Below are positions 29,882 through 39,923 of a DNA stretch of 64,000 bases, piece after piece. The DNA comes from Synechococcus sp. RSCCF101 (lineage in GTDB: Bacteria > Cyanobacteriota > Cyanobacteriia > PCC-6307 > Cyanobiaceae). A model generated the notes under the pieces. That model worked only from the letters and a program-made list of their open reading frames with translations. It was not told the origin of the DNA and ran no database searches. Position 1 is the stretch's first letter, and each line of letters opens with the position of its first letter. Where the stretch lies: contig NZ_CP035632.1 in assembly GCF_008807075.1 (NCBI RefSeq), positions 62,001-126,000 of the forward strand. The letters run 5' to 3'. The translations under genes and the position numbers were made by a program.

Positions 29882-31476
29882 ATGGCCCCCTCCGAACGCG
29901 CTGAGGCGGCGCGCCACGTGGCGGCCATCGACATCGGAACCAACTCCACCCACCTCCTGATCGCCACGGTCGATCCGGGGCTGGGCACCTTCAGCGTGGA
30001 ACTGGCTGAAAAGGTGACCACGCGCCTCGGGGAGCGCGATCCGGACAGTGGCGACCTGAGCGAGGCGGCCATGGGCCGCGCCCTGGAGACCCTGCACCGC
30101 TACCGCGATCTGGCCACGAGCCATCGCGTGGAACAGGTGGTCACCGCCGCCACGAGTGCGGTGCGCGAGGCGCCCAACGGCCGGGATTTTCTCCAGCGGG
30201 TGCAGCAGGAGGTCGGTCTCGAGGTCGATCTGGTCAGCGGACCCGAAGAAGCGCGCCTGATCTACCTGGGGGTGCTCTCCGGCATGCCTTTCGGTGAACG
30301 CCCCCACATCATTCTCGACATCGGGGGTGGGTCCAGCGAACTGATCCTGGCCGACGGTCACGAGGCCCGTGCCCTCACCAGCACCCGTGTCGGGGCGGTG
30401 CGGCTCCAGCGCGACTTCATCCATCAGGACCCCATCCCCCCCAGCGCGGGGCCTTTCTCGAAGCGTTCATCCAGGGTTCGCTCGAACCGGCGGTTCTCAA
30501 GGTGCTGACGCGCATCGACCGCTCCGAGCGGCCCGTGATGGTGGCCACAAGCGGCACCGCCCTGGCCGTCGGGGCGCTGCTGGCCTCCGAGGACCCGCGC
30601 CCACCGCTGAAGCTGCACGGCTACCGGGTGCAGCGCGCCCGGCTGGCGCGTCTGGTCCAGCACCTGCTGACCCTGACACCGGCCCAGCGCCGTCAGCTGC
30701 CCGCCATCAACGACCGGCGGGCCGAAATCATCGTTCCCGGGGCGCTGATCCTGCTCACCGCCATGCGCATGCTCGACATGGAGGAGCTGGTGCTCAGCGA
30801 GCGGGCGTTGCGGGAGGGCCTGATCGTCGACTGGATGCTGCGCCGCGGTCTGCTGATGGACCGCTTCGCGCTGCAGGGCAGCATCCGCCGCCGCACCGTG
30901 GCCCATCAGGCCCGTCGCTACGGCGTCGATCTGCATCGGGCCGAGCGGGTGGCCGAGCATGCCCTGCTTCTGTACGACGGCTGCCGCGGCGTGCTGCATC
31001 AGGACCCCGGCGAGGGCCGGGATCTGCTCTGGGCCGCCGCCATGCTCTACGCCTGTGGACAGCACATCAACATCAGCGCTTATCACAAGCACTCCTGGTA
31101 TCTGATCCGGCACGGCGAACTGCTCGGCTACTCGGAAGCCGAGCATCTGATGGTCGCCGCCATCGCCCGCTACCACCGCCGCAGCCTGCCGAAGAAGCGC
31201 CACGACGCCTGGCAGAGCCTCAGCAGCCGTGATCAGCGTCGTTGTGTGGGTGAGATGGCCCTGCTGCTGCGGCTTGCGGTGTCGCTCGATCGCCGCCCCG
31301 ATCCGGTGGTCGCCTCGCTCAGCACCCACTCGGCCGGAGGGCAGCTGGTGGTGACGCTGGTCCCGGAGCAGGACGCGCAGGATCTGAGCCTGGAGCGCTG
31401 GAGCATGGAGTCGTGCGCATCTCAGGTGAAGGAGGCCGCCCAGGTGGAGCTCCTGGTCAGGGCGCAGGACGGCTGA
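29882..31476 (+). pseudogene. ppx: Exopolyphosphatase (Ppx/GppA), frame broken at a C run
   Basis: Ppx releases Pi from polyphosphate. The N-terminal part (AAIDIGTNSTHLLIATV, TAATSAVREAPNG, LDIGGGSSELILADG) is in one frame and ends at 30508. The rest (VMVATSGTALAVGALL, INDRRAEIIVPGALILL, EGLIVDWMLRRG, then an HD-like region with YACGQHINISAYHKHSWYLI) is in another frame up to 31476. Adding one C to the 7-C run at 30436-30442 reads HQDPIPPQRGAFLEAFIQ and gives an intact protein of about 531 residues, the family's usual length. The 3' end overlaps the RodZ-like gene by 20 nt. Confidence 0.88.
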
Positions 31477-32344
31477 TCAGCTCGTCGAGGCTGAGCCAAC
31501 GCACGCTCTCGATGCTGCCGAGTGGTTGCATCGGGCCGCTGCCCCGGCCCACCGCGACGAGATCGGGCCGACCGGCGTAGACCTCCACTCCCGCATCGGC
31601 GGGAAGCTCCCGCTCCTCCGAGAAGGTCCCCTCGAAGAGCAGGGTTCCATCGCCACTGCGGATGGCCAGCCAGCTTGGCTGTCCGTCGATGGGCTGAATC
31701 CGGATCGTCGCGGCCGTCGGCTCCGCTTCCGGTGGCGCCGCTGGGCTGGGAGCCGCTTCCGGGGCGACCTCCTCGATCTCGGGTGCATCCGGCGATTCCG
31801 GAGCCGCCGGGGTGCCGGCAGCGGGGCCGCCGGCGGGGAACAGCTCGGACCGGCTGTTCCAGAGCCAGGCCCCACCGGCCAGGACCGCCAGCACCAGCAC
31901 CAGCCAGGCCAGGGCGGTGGTGCGGCCGCTGGGTCGATCCCCCGACCCCGGCGACGGCTTGGGGCCCGGTGGGGAGTCCGCGGCGGCCCGGCGGCCCGTC
32001 GGTCGGGGAGGGGCCGCCGGGGCCGGAGCACTCACCGGCGCTGCCGGGGGCTTCACGGCACCGGGACCCTGGCGCTTGAGAGCCGGCGGCAGGGAGTCCA
32101 GCAGGGTGTCGCCGTCGAGGCCCACCGCCCGCGCGACCGCCCGGATCCTCGCGCGGATGTAGACGGGTTCCGGCCAGTCGGTTGTGTCGGCCTCCTCCAG
32201 GGCCCGCACCTGCTCCTCGCCCAGATGGAGCAGGTCGGCCAGTTCACCGATGCTCAGGCCCCGCTGCTCCCGCGCCGAGCGGAGCGTCTCACCGAGTGCA
32301 CGCAGGGAGGGATGTCCGTCGTCGGATTGGCCTGGCCCGCTCAC
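31457..32344 (-). CDS. RodZ-like helix-turn-helix membrane protein
   Basis: 295 residues. An N-terminal Xre/RodZ helix-turn-helix (LGETLRSAREQRGLSIGELADLL to YIRARIRAVARAVGLD) is followed by a Pro/Ala-rich linker, a single membrane helix (ALAWLVLVLAVLAGGAWLW), another Pro/Glu/Ala linker and a C-terminal beta domain (IRIQPIDGQPSWLAIRSGDG, DUF4115-like). This architecture is that of RodZ, which links MreB to the membrane. The start is GTG at 32344. It converges with ppx. Confidence 0.85.
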   Translation of the reverse strand: MSGPGQSDDGHPSLRALGETLRSAREQRGLSIGELADLLHLGEEQVRALEEADTTDWPEPVYIRARIRAVARAVGLDGDTLLDSLPPALKRQGPGAVKPPAAPVSAPAPAAPPRPTGRRAAADSPPGPKPSPGSGDRPSGRTTALAWLVLVLAVLAGGAWLWNSRSELFPAGGPAAGTPAAPESPDAPEIEEVAPEAAPSPAAPPEAEPTAATIRIQPIDGQPSWLAIRSGDGTLLFEGTFSEERELPADAGVEVYAGRPDLVAVGRGSGPMQPLGSIESVRWLSLDELISRPAP

Positions 32345-32420
32345 CCTGTCAGCGCAACATCAGGACGAGGATGACCGGTTTGCTGGTGTTCTGCCACCCG
32401 GGATGGGCAGATCATGAGAT

Positions 32421-32491
<71 letters not shown>

Positions 32492-32574
32492 GATTCTGAC
32501 CTGGTGAACGATCACGGACGCCGCGCGTCGTTGTGATCAGCGGATCGAGAAATTCGCTTCACCAGGTAGGAATA

Positions 32575-33423
32575 TTACCCCAGGGCCTGCTCCGCCTTGT
32601 CCTGCGCCACCAGCCGCTCGCCGGCCCCTGCGCCAGAGGCGGGACGGAAGAGATGGCCATGACTGGCGCTGTAGAGCCTGGATCGATGCGGACTGGGAGC
32701 GGCCAGAGCGGGACTCACCAGATACAGGGTCGTTCGCGTCAGGCCCTGCTCCCGGCTGCAGGCGGCCATCTCGCGCAGCTCCACCAGCCGGAGCCACTGG
32801 TCCGGCCAGCTCACCCGGTAGCCGATGGCCACCGGCGTGTCCGCCGGGTAATGCTCCAGCAGGCTGTCCTGCACGTCCTGCACGTGCCGGGCGCTCAGGT
32901 ACAGGCATAGGGACGCCCTCAGGCCTGCGAGCCGGCTCAGGGTTTCCCGTTCGGGGGTGCCCGTCCGGCCGCTGGCCCGGCTCAGGACGATGGTCTGCAC
33001 GAGGCCGGGAACGGTCAGCTCACTCGGGAGGGCCGCCGCCACCGCCTGGTAGGCGCTCACCCCCGGCACGACCTCAATGCCCAGACCGGCTTCCGCCAGA
33101 CGGCGCCGCTGCTCGTTCAGGGCGCTGTAGAGGCAGGGATCACCGTCGTGCAGGCGGACCACCCGCCTGCCGCTGCGGGCGCGCTGGATCATCAGTTCGC
33201 AGATCTCCTCGAGTGTGAGCCCGGAGGTGGCGATCCGCTCACAGCTCTCATCGGTGAGGGAGGCGATCTCCGGCGCCACGAGTGAATCGGTCCAGAGCAG
33301 CACCTCCGCCGCTCGCAGGCGATCGGCGGCTCTGAGGGTGATCAGGTCCACGGCTCCCGGGCCGGCACCGACGATGCTGACGATCGGGCCGGGCTGGGGA
33401 TCTGCTGGTGTCTGTGCGCTCAA
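32575..33423 (-). CDS. cobM: Precorrin-4 C11-methyltransferase
   Basis: 282 residues. SAM-dependent tetrapyrrole methylase features: [64 protein letters not shown] and [12 protein letters not shown], which fit CobM/CbiF. It methylates C-11 of the corrin ring precursor in B12 synthesis. The start is uncertain: TTG at 33423 overlaps the lgt stop by 4 nt (TTGA); an in-frame ATG at 33480 would overlap lgt by 61 nt. It is the last gene of petC-petA-lgt-cobM. Confidence 0.9.
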   Translation of the reverse strand: MSAQTPADPQPGPIVSIVGAGPGAVDLITLRAADRLRAAEVLLWTDSLVAPEIASLTDESCERIATSGLTLEEICELMIQRARSGRRVVRLHDGDPCLYSALNEQRRRLAEAGLGIEVVPGVSAYQAVAAALPSELTVPGLVQTIVLSRASGRTGTPERETLSRLAGLRASLCLYLSARHVQDVQDSLLEHYPADTPVAIGYRVSWPDQWLRLVELREMAACSREQGLTRTTLYLVSPALAAPSPHRSRLYSASHGHLFRPASGAGAGERLVAQDKAEQALG

Positions 33424-34289
33424 CGGCTTGTTTCGGGGGGGGGCGCGCTGCTTCGGGGGGCCTGCCTGAGGAGCCACCACAGGCCCAGACCGCCGACCAG
33501 CATCAACAGGATGCTCATCAGCTGGGCCATGCGCAGCCCTCCCTCACAGGAGGGAGGCAATCCGATCAGGCAGAGCGGATCGATGCGCAGACCCTCGATC
33601 CAGAGCCGGCCGAGGCTGTAGCTGATCAGGTAGGTGCAGGTCAGCGCGCCATCCGGCAGACGGATCCGACCCTGACGGCCCTGCTGGAACAGGACCAGCA
33701 GCAGGCCGAAGACCAGCAGGTTCCAGAGCGACTCGTAGAGAAAGGTGGGATGGAAATGGCGTTCACCCGGGAAGCCGGCGGCGATGGCCTGGTTGGCGGG
33801 GATGGTGAGCCTCCAGGGCAGGTCGGTGGGAAGCCCGAAGGCCTCGGAATTGAAGAAGTTGCCCCAGCGGCCGATGGCCTGCCCGAGGGCGACGGATGGG
33901 ACCAGCACATCCATCACCGAGATGAAGGACAGCCGGTTCCAGCGGCAGAACAGCCAGACGGAGAGGGTTCCGGCGATCAGGGCGCCATGGATTGCGATGC
34001 CGCCTTTCCAGATGGCGAGGGCCTCCAGCCACTGCCCCTGGTAGCTGCGCCATTCGAAGGCCACGTAGTAGAGCCGGGCCCCCACCACGGCCGAGAGAAC
34101 CAGGATCGGCAGCAGATCGGTGATCAGGCCCGGATCGATCCCGCGCCGCCTGGCCAGACGGGTGGAGACGACGAGCCCCAGCAGCACGGCCAGGGCGATG
34201 AGCAGGCCGTACCAGCGGACCGCGATGGGACCGATCTGGAACAGCAGGGGTCCGGGAGAGGTGAACTCGGCGACAACAGCAGGCAGCAC
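33420..34289 (-). CDS. lgt: Prolipoprotein diacylglyceryl transferase
   Basis: 289 residues, about seven membrane segments. Lgt signatures: [46 protein letters not shown] and [15 protein letters not shown]. The enzyme transfers diacylglycerol to the lipobox Cys of prolipoproteins such as those predicted here at 6.5, 8.8 and 53.1 kb. The start is GTG at 34289. A 9-G run (33435-33443) crosses its last codons, so the exact C-terminus is the part I trust least. It sits 29 bp after petA. Confidence 0.94.
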   Translation of the reverse strand: MLPAVVAEFTSPGPLLFQIGPIAVRWYGLLIALAVLLGLVVSTRLARRRGIDPGLITDLLPILVLSAVVGARLYYVAFEWRSYQGQWLEALAIWKGGIAIHGALIAGTLSVWLFCRWNRLSFISVMDVLVPSVALGQAIGRWGNFFNSEAFGLPTDLPWRLTIPANQAIAAGFPGERHFHPTFLYESLWNLLVFGLLLVLFQQGRQGRIRLPDGALTCTYLISYSLGRLWIEGLRIDPLCLIGLPPSCEGGLRMAQLMSILLMLVGGLGLWWLLRQAPRSSAPPPETSR

Positions 34290-34318
34290 TCGTCGGCTGA
34301 AGGGAAGGGGGGATGGGC

Positions 34319-35251
34319 TCAGACGCCTTCGGCGGCCTGCACCTTCTCGACCTGCTTCTTCTTCAGCACCAGCATGATCTGGGCCAGGGCGACAGCGGCG
34401 AAGAAGGCCAGCAGACCGTAGATGCGGACAGGGTTCTGGAGGACGATCTCGGTGTCGAGCTGCCCGAAGCCACCCACGTTGGGATCGTCGGTGAGCGGTG
34501 CACCGGCCTCCACCGCATCACCGCTGGCCACGATCAGAGCCGGACCGGCGGGAATCGATTCGCTCACCGTGCTCCCATCGGCGGCCTCGATCTTGACCTC
34601 GTGGGAACCGGAGGCGTCGTCATCGATGGAGAGGATGGTGCCGGCCACGCTGGCGGTGTAGACGGAGTTGTTGCTGCGCTCACCGGTGGGATAGAGCTGG
34701 CCGCGACCACGGTTGCCGCCCACGTGGATGGAGTACTTGCCGAAGTGGATCGAGGGATCGGCGGCCGGATCGGGTGAGAGCAGGGGGAAGACGATCTCCT
34801 GGTGCTGATCACCGGGCAGGGGGCCCACCAGAAGGATGTTCGGGTCCTCCTCGCTGTAGGTGGTGTAGTAGACGCCCTCGGTCTCCTCGCGGATCTCGTC
34901 CGTCCAGCGATCCTGGGGAGCCAGGCTGAAGCCGTCGGGGAGCATCACCACGGCGCCCACGTTCAGCGGTGAGCGGGTGCCGTCGGCTCCCACCTGCTGG
35001 ACGGAGGTGTCGTAGGGGATCTTCACCGCTGCGGTGAAGACCGTGTCCGGCATCACGGCCTGGGGCGCTTCCACCTGGGTGAGCTTCTTGGCCAGGTGGC
35101 AGTTGGCGCAGACGATCTTGCCTGTGGCCTCACGCGGTGAGTCGTAGTTCTGCTGGGCCCAGAAGGGGTAGGCGAAGCTGGCCTGAGGCCCCAGGAGCAG
35201 CAGGGCGGCTGTGATCAGGCTGCCGAGGAGAAGGTTGAGACGGGGACGCAT
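34319..35251 (-). CDS. petA: Apocytochrome f
   Basis: 310 residues. A signal peptide ([21 protein letters not shown]) precedes the mature N-terminus [17 protein letters not shown], in which the Tyr provides an axial heme ligand. The heme is attached at CANCH, and the protein ends in one membrane anchor ([20 protein letters not shown]). It is the c-type cytochrome of the b6f complex on the thylakoid lumen side. ATG at 35251 is used. It lies 53 bp after petC, the usual petC-petA order. Confidence 0.98.
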   Translation of the reverse strand: MRPRLNLLLGSLITAALLLLGPQASFAYPFWAQQNYDSPREATGKIVCANCHLAKKLTQVEAPQAVMPDTVFTAAVKIPYDTSVQQVGADGTRSPLNVGAVVMLPDGFSLAPQDRWTDEIREETEGVYYTTYSEEDPNILLVGPLPGDQHQEIVFPLLSPDPAADPSIHFGKYSIHVGGNRGRGQLYPTGERSNNSVYTASVAGTILSIDDDASGSHEVKIEAADGSTVSESIPAGPALIVASGDAVEAGAPLTDDPNVGGFGQLDTEIVLQNPVRIYGLLAFFAAVALAQIMLVLKKKQVEKVQAAEGV

Positions 35252-35304
35252 GGGACGGTGCAGCGGGACGGGGAACGGAAGCGGGGCGGGGTGAGGGAGG
35301 CGTG

Positions 35305-35841
35305 TCAGACCCACCAGGGCTTGTCGCCGTCCCTGAAGTCCGTGTCGGTCCACTGGCCGAGGAACACGGTGTCGTTCTCGATCGCCACCGTGGTGAGCGC
35401 GAGGGACAGGGGCGCCGGACCGCGGACCACCTTTCCGGCGGCGTCGTACTGGCTGCCGTGACACGGGCAGATGAACTTGTTCGCGCCGCTGTTCCAGGGC
35501 ACCACGCAGCCCAGGTGGGTGCAGATCGCGTTGATGCCGTAGGAGCCGATGGCGTCGTCGCCCTCGACCAGCAGGTAGGTGGGATCCCCCTTGAGACCCT
35601 GCACGAGGCTGCGGTCGCCGGCGGGGTGATCGGTCAGCCAGCCACTGGCGCTGACGGGATTACCCAGCTCGTCCTTGGCGACGGTGCCGCCACCGGAGCC
35701 GCCGGCACGGGGGGGGATGAAGTAGTTCACCACCGGGTAGAGCGCTCCGAGGGCGACGCCCGTCACGGAACCGAACGTCAGCAGGTTCATGAACTGCCGA
35801 CGACCCATCCCTGGGACATCGCTCGAGGAGAGTTGGGTCAT
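35305..35841 (-). CDS. petC: Cytochrome b6f Rieske iron-sulfur subunit
   Basis: 178 residues. The N-terminus has a Tat-like motif ([12 protein letters not shown]) and membrane anchor ([18 protein letters not shown]), a Gly-rich hinge (RAGGSGGG), then the Rieske domain with CTHLGC and CPCHGSQ that ligate the 2Fe-2S cluster. It passes electrons from plastoquinol to cytochrome f. First gene of the petC-petA-lgt-cobM group. Confidence 0.98.
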   Translation of the reverse strand: MTQLSSSDVPGMGRRQFMNLLTFGSVTGVALGALYPVVNYFIPPRAGGSGGGTVAKDELGNPVSASGWLTDHPAGDRSLVQGLKGDPTYLLVEGDDAIGSYGINAICTHLGCVVPWNSGANKFICPCHGSQYDAAGKVVRGPAPLSLALTTVAIENDTVFLGQWTDTDFRDGDKPWWV

Positions 35842-35874
35842 GGCTGGCAGGGGGACGGCCGTGTCAGATGGCGG

Positions 35875-35901
35875 CCATTATGGACGTTAAAGGGGTGTCA
35901 A
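35875..35901 (-). promoter_or_regulatory. Candidate petC promoter
   Basis: On the minus strand upstream of petC, TTGACA (complement of 35896-35901) is followed by a 14-15-nt gap and ATAATG/TAATGG near 35875-35881, about 35 nt before the petC ATG. The spacing is shorter than the ideal 17 nt, so this is only a candidate sigma-70-type promoter, in the one AT-richer patch between petC and the DUF3067 gene. Confidence 0.3.
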
Positions 35902-36004
35902 AAAGTGCAACAAAAGCTTGCGCTGACTGGCTTTCGGGCTGCCTGCCTGCTCTTCGTTGGCAGCGTCCCTGGTTCGGTCCATCCCGCGTCCCTGCCCACC
36001 TGTC

Positions 36005-36352
36005 ATGACTCGAACCGCCGCTGATCCGCCCCTGGATGGCGATGAGCTGATCGGCACGCTCCGGCGCCGCTGGAAGGCCTCCTATGACCTGCAGCTGGTG
36101 CGGCGACGGCGACGGCTGTATCTGCAGGTGATGTGGGGCTACCTCGAGCAGCAGTCGTTCCCCTTGAGTGAATCCGAGTACCGCGTCCACATCCAGCAGG
36201 TGGCCGAGGCGCTCAACCGGATGGGTGTGGCCGGCTCCGTGCGCCGCTGGCTCGAGACCAGTCCCGATCGGCCCCGCCTCGGCAAGGCCATGAGCCTGGC
36301 GCTCGATGGTGACGGGGCGGGGGATGCCCGCCTCGATGAGTTCCTCGTCTGA
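36005..36352 (+). CDS. DUF3067 family protein
   Basis: 115 residues, soluble and basic. The block GDELIGTLRRRWKASYDLQLVRRRRRLYLQVMWGYLEQQSFPLSESEY is characteristic of the DUF3067 family found in cyanobacteria and plastids. Function unknown. It is divergent from petC and converges on tatC; its position between petC and tatC is common in picocyanobacteria and may relate to membrane-complex biogenesis, which is inference. Confidence 0.88.
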   Translation: MTRTAADPPLDGDELIGTLRRRWKASYDLQLVRRRRRLYLQVMWGYLEQQSFPLSESEYRVHIQQVAEALNRMGVAGSVRRWLETSPDRPRLGKAMSLALDGDGAGDARLDEFLV

Positions 36353-36382
36353 ACCGTTCGCCGTGCCCGGCCCCTGCGGCGA

Positions 36383-37189
36383 TCAGGAGGCCGGGCGCAG
36401 CCGTTCGGTCAGGGCCACCAGCCCGACGCCGGAGAAGAAGAGGGCGGCGATCGCCCCGGTGAGCAGCAGCATCGTCACCGGGTCGGTGGAGGGGGTGAGC
36501 ACGGCGCCGGCGACGGCGGCCAGCAGCACCACCCAGCGCCAGCTCCGCAGCATGGTGACGGACCCGACCAGGCCGAGCATGCCCAGCAGCCACTGCAGCA
36601 CCGGCAGCTGGAAGGCCAGTCCCGTGGCCACCATCAGCAGCAGGACGAAATCCATGTACCGCTCGATCGACCAGAGCGGCTCCACCACATCGGCTCCGTA
36701 ACTCACCAGGAAGCGGAGGGCGGCAGGGATGAGGGCCCACCAGGCGAAGGCCAGACCCGTGAGAAACAGCAGGGCCGATGCGGCCACGGCGGGTGCGACC
36801 AGGCGGCGTTCGCTGCGGCTGAGTCCTGGCATCACGAATCCCAGGCCTTCATGGATCACCACGGGCAGCGCCAGGATCAGACCGCTGTAGGCGGCAACCT
36901 TGAAGGACACGAACAGGAACTCGCCTGGAGCCAGCTGAAGGAAGTGAATCCCCTGAGCGGGCACTTCCAGGAGTCGCACCAGGGGGCGCACCAGGGCCAG
37001 GCAGGCTGCGGCCGCCACGGCCACGGCCAGGAGACTGCGCAACAGCCGTCGCCGCAGTTCCTCCAGATGGTCGAGCAGAGGCATCTCCACTTCGGCCGGG
37101 AACTCCTCGCGCTCGTCTGGCGCCGGCTCCGGTGGCTTGCGAGCGGCGATCCGGAGGGGAGGCGGAGGTGTGAGTGGCCGCTCGCTCAT
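36383..37189 (-). CDS. tatC: Twin-arginine translocase subunit TatC
   Basis: 268 residues with six membrane segments. Family features include the cytosolic MPLLDHLEELRRRLLRSL with conserved Glu residues, the FVSFKVAAYSGLILALPVVIHEGLGFVMPGL region and the conserved EPLWSIERYMDFVLLL. TatC is the receptor of the Tat pathway that exports folded proteins such as the Rieske subunit (petC). A Pro-rich N-terminal tail of about 25 residues precedes the core. It follows rqcH by 22 bp. Confidence 0.95.
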   Translation of the reverse strand: MSERPLTPPPPLRIAARKPPEPAPDEREEFPAEVEMPLLDHLEELRRRLLRSLLAVAVAAAACLALVRPLVRLLEVPAQGIHFLQLAPGEFLFVSFKVAAYSGLILALPVVIHEGLGFVMPGLSRSERRLVAPAVAASALLFLTGLAFAWWALIPAALRFLVSYGADVVEPLWSIERYMDFVLLLMVATGLAFQLPVLQWLLGMLGLVGSVTMLRSWRWVVLLAAVAGAVLTPSTDPVTMLLLTGAIAALFFSGVGLVALTERLRPAS

Positions 37190-37211
37190 GACTCAGTGCG
37201 GTTCCCAGACC

Positions 37212-38962
37212 CTAAGGACTCCCGCTGGCTTCGGAAGAGGCCTCCTGCACCACCCCGCACGCCCGTGCCGGATCGGCCCAGATCACCTCGGCGCCCCGGT
37301 GCCGCACGGTGCCCGGAGCCGTGCCGGGGATGCGCTGCAGCTGATCGGCGGGCACCATCTGCACCGAGACATGCCGGCTGCCACGGGCGCGACTGCAGAA
37401 CGCCGCCACGTCCGCGGCCAGCTGGATGTCAGCGGGCTGGGCGGCCGATTCCGAACTCTTCAGCACCACATGGCTGCCGGGGCATTCCTGGGCATGAAAC
37501 CAGAGGTCCCCGCGCCTGGCCTGACGCAGGCTGATCCAGTCGTTCTGTCGGTGATTCCGGCCCACCAGCAGCCTGAGACCGGAGGGGCTCCGCAGCTCGA
37601 GCGGCCTGGGCACAGCGCTCGCCGCAGGGCGGGACCGGCGTCGTGAGGCGCGGCCTGCGGCGGCGTCCACCCAGTCGGAGCAGTCCAGGCGCAGTTCCTC
37701 CAGCTGCTGGAGGGCCGCCTCCGGCGCGGACGGATCCGTTTCGATGGCCTCGAGATAGGTCTGGCTCGCCTGGATCGACTCCAGCCTCAGGCGGTGGTGC
37801 TCGATCCGCGCCGGCACGCTCTCCAGGGAGCGCCGCAGTCTGCGGCTGCGGTGATAAAAAGCCTGCGCCTGATCGAGTTCCTCCCGGCTCGGGTTGGCAC
37901 GGCAGAGGATTCGATCGGCCTCCTCCCGCAGCGACTGGGCCTCGGTCGCGGCCTCCAGCCGCCGGCGCTGGTCGTTCAGGGCGGCCTGCTCGCGCTCCTC
38001 GGCCCTGCTGAGCCATTGGCTGAGCTGCCGTGTGCGCTCCAGCAGGCGGCGCTCCCCCAGCCGGCTGCGGTAGTAGGTCGCCAGGGCGTCATTGATCGGT
38101 GCGGACCGGCGTTCTCCCCCGCTCGGTCCGTCCGGTGGGCACCGCCCCCAGCAGCGGTAGCCCCCATCCTCGGTGCCCCGGAACTGGAAGTGCCCGTTCT
38201 CCAGGGCGCCCAGCCAGCGCTGCCAGGCCTGCCAGAGCCCGGCCCATTCCGCTTCGGCGACCTCACCGGTCAGCCGCAGCGGCAGGGGTGTGTCCGCCGC
38301 GGCATCGCTGCCCGGTGCGCCGGGGTCGCCCGAGGCCTCCTCGGCCAGCTGACGGGCCAGGGCCGGGCTGATGCCGCGATAGGTGTTCCGTAGGGCCTTC
38401 CCCAGAGGCTCCGGCACCAGGGTCAGCAGATCGCGCCAGTGCTCGAAGGTCTCATTCGCCATCGGGGGCCGCCCCCGGGGGCGGGCGGCGGTTGGTACGG
38501 GTCTCCGGTGGCCAGGGGCCGCAGGCGGGACTGGCGGACGCTCACCTGTCGGGCGAGGGTGATCACACGGCCTCCTTCATCGAGCAGGAGCACGTTGCTG
38601 TGGCGCCCCATGAGCTCCACCACGAGGCGGCGCTCGATCACGGCGCCGGGGCGCTGGGCCATGGGCAGCTCCACAACCCGCTCGAAGCCCCGCTGCACCA
38701 CATCGCAGAGAGCCATGTGGTGGAGGCTGTGCTGAAGCTGGCGGGCCAGGGTGCTGCCGTCGCCGCAACGGGGTGGAGGAGGAATCAGCAGCAGGCGCGG
38801 GGCCTCCGCCAGCCAGGAGATCTCCAGCCAGCGCAGCCCGCTGAGGGTGCGCAGGGCCAGCTGCAGGGTGTGGGGGTCGGGCTGCTGCGCCTTCTCGAAG
38901 CGACTGGGCACCAGCGCAGGCCGCAATTCACTCAGAACGGCCCTGAGGCTGGTGAGGTCCAT
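37212..38962 (-). pseudogene. rqcH: NFACT/RqcH ribosome quality-control protein, frame broken at a C/G-rich run
   Basis: Two frames together make one NFACT protein of about 583 residues. The N-terminal part ([44 protein letters not shown]) ends in an unconserved tail at 38423. The second part (ANETFEHWRDLLTLVPEPLG, coiled-coil, then the NFACT-R domain LLVGRNHRQNDWISLRQARRGDLWFHAQECPGSHVVL) starts at 38462. Adding one base in the region 38464-38481, for example in the 5-G run at 38464-38468 (forward strand), joins them. RqcH recruits tRNA-Ala to stalled 50S subunits for alanine tailing. It is divergent from gmk and followed by tatC. Confidence 0.85.
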
Positions 38963-39050
38963 GGCCTGCAGTGGGCGAACCGCGGCAGCGCCGCGGGGGT
39001 CCCGGCCGGCACCCTGCCTACGCTGCGGGCCGTCCGTGCCTTCAGCGCCC

Positions 39051-39674
39051 ATGCCCAGCCGGTCCCGGCCTGTTTCCCCCGCCCGGCTCACGGTGCTGGC
39101 GGGGCCCAGTGGTGTGGGCAAGGGCACGCTGATCGGCAGGCTGCTCAGGCGCCATCCTGAACTGTGGCTCTCTGTCTCAGCCACCACGCGCCCTCCCCGC
39201 GCCGGTGAGGAGGAGGGGGTCCACTACCGCTTCATGACCCGGGAGCAGTTCATGGAGCAGGCCGGTGGCGACGGTCTGCTCGAGTGGGCTGAGTTCGCCG
39301 GCAACTGCTACGGCACCCCGAGGGCTCCGGTTGAGCAGCACCTCCGCGATGGGCATCCGGTGCTGCTCGAGATCGAACTGGAGGGGGCACGACAGGTGCG
39401 CCGCAGTTTTCCAGCGGCCCGGCAGATCTTCATCGCACCCCCATCCCTGGAGGAGCTGGAGCGCCGGATCCGCCTGCGGGGCACCGAAGCGGAGGACGCC
39501 ATTCAGCGCCGCCTCAGGCGGGCGGCGGTGGAGCTGGAGGCCACCGCGGAATTCGACGCGGTGGTGATCAACGACGATCTTGACGCCGCGCTGGATGTGC
39601 TGGAGCGCCATCTGCAGCTCAACACCCAAACCAATGACCCCACGGAGGATTCCGCGGGGTCGATGAGGGGGTGA
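39051..39674 (+). CDS. gmk: Guanylate kinase
   Basis: 207 residues. P-loop [11 protein letters not shown], the GMP-binding [34 protein letters not shown] and [17 protein letters not shown] are standard Gmk features. It phosphorylates GMP to GDP. ATG at 39051 ([10 protein letters not shown]) is chosen; the longer frame upstream is shadow of rqcH. A hairpin overlaps the 3' end of the gene. Confidence 0.95.
   Translation: MPSRSRPVSPARLTVLAGPSGVGKGTLIGRLLRRHPELWLSVSATTRPPRAGEEEGVHYRFMTREQFMEQAGGDGLLEWAEFAGNCYGTPRAPVEQHLRDGHPVLLEIELEGARQVRRSFPAARQIFIAPPSLEELERRIRLRGTEAEDAIQRRLRRAAVELEATAEFDAVVINDDLDAALDVLERHLQLNTQTNDPTEDSAGSMRG
39636..39661 (+). terminator. Stem-loop at the gmk 3' end
   Basis: gaccccacgg (39636-39645) pairs with ccgcggggtc (39652-39661), nine of ten positions, with a 6-nt loop. 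It lies within the last gmk codons and has no U run after it, so it could be a weak terminator or a 3' stability element facing the convergent psaFJ operon. Confidence 0.35.
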
Positions 39675-39729
39675 ATGGTCCTCAGAGACGATCCAGAACC
39701 TCAGATGGCGATGGCCCTCAAGATGGACC

Positions 39730-39846
39730 TCAAAGGGGATGGAACAGGAGGTCGGGAACGAAGCGGTTGAACTCGATCATGATTCCTGCCGTGAGCGTGA
39801 ACCAGATGGCAGCAAAGACCGGAGCCGTGGTGAGAAACTTCTTCAT
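39730..39846 (-). CDS. psaJ: Photosystem I reaction centre subunit IX
   Basis: 38 residues, one membrane helix: [20 protein letters not shown] then [18 protein letters not shown], which is a textbook PsaJ sequence. PsaJ lies at the PSI edge next to PsaF. The gene is 77 bp downstream of psaF in the conserved psaF-psaJ order. Confidence 0.97.
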   Translation of the reverse strand: MKKFLTTAPVFAAIWFTLTAGIMIEFNRFVPDLLFHPL

Positions 39847-39888
39847 CGAATGGATCGATAGGGAGTGGATGGAAAACGGAATAGCGCG

Positions 39889-39908
39889 TCACGGCGTCAA
39901 CGCCGTGA
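39889..39908 (-). terminator. Stem-loop between psaF and psaJ
   Basis: A perfect 8-bp stem (tcacggcg and cgccgtga) encloses a 4-nt loop in the 77-bp psaF-psaJ spacer. On the transcribed strand it is followed about 12 nt later by a short T run (ttttcc). It may partly terminate after psaF or protect the psaF message, letting psaF and psaJ be expressed at different levels; that role is inference. Confidence 0.5.
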
Positions 39909-39923
39909 ATGAGTCATTTCGTC

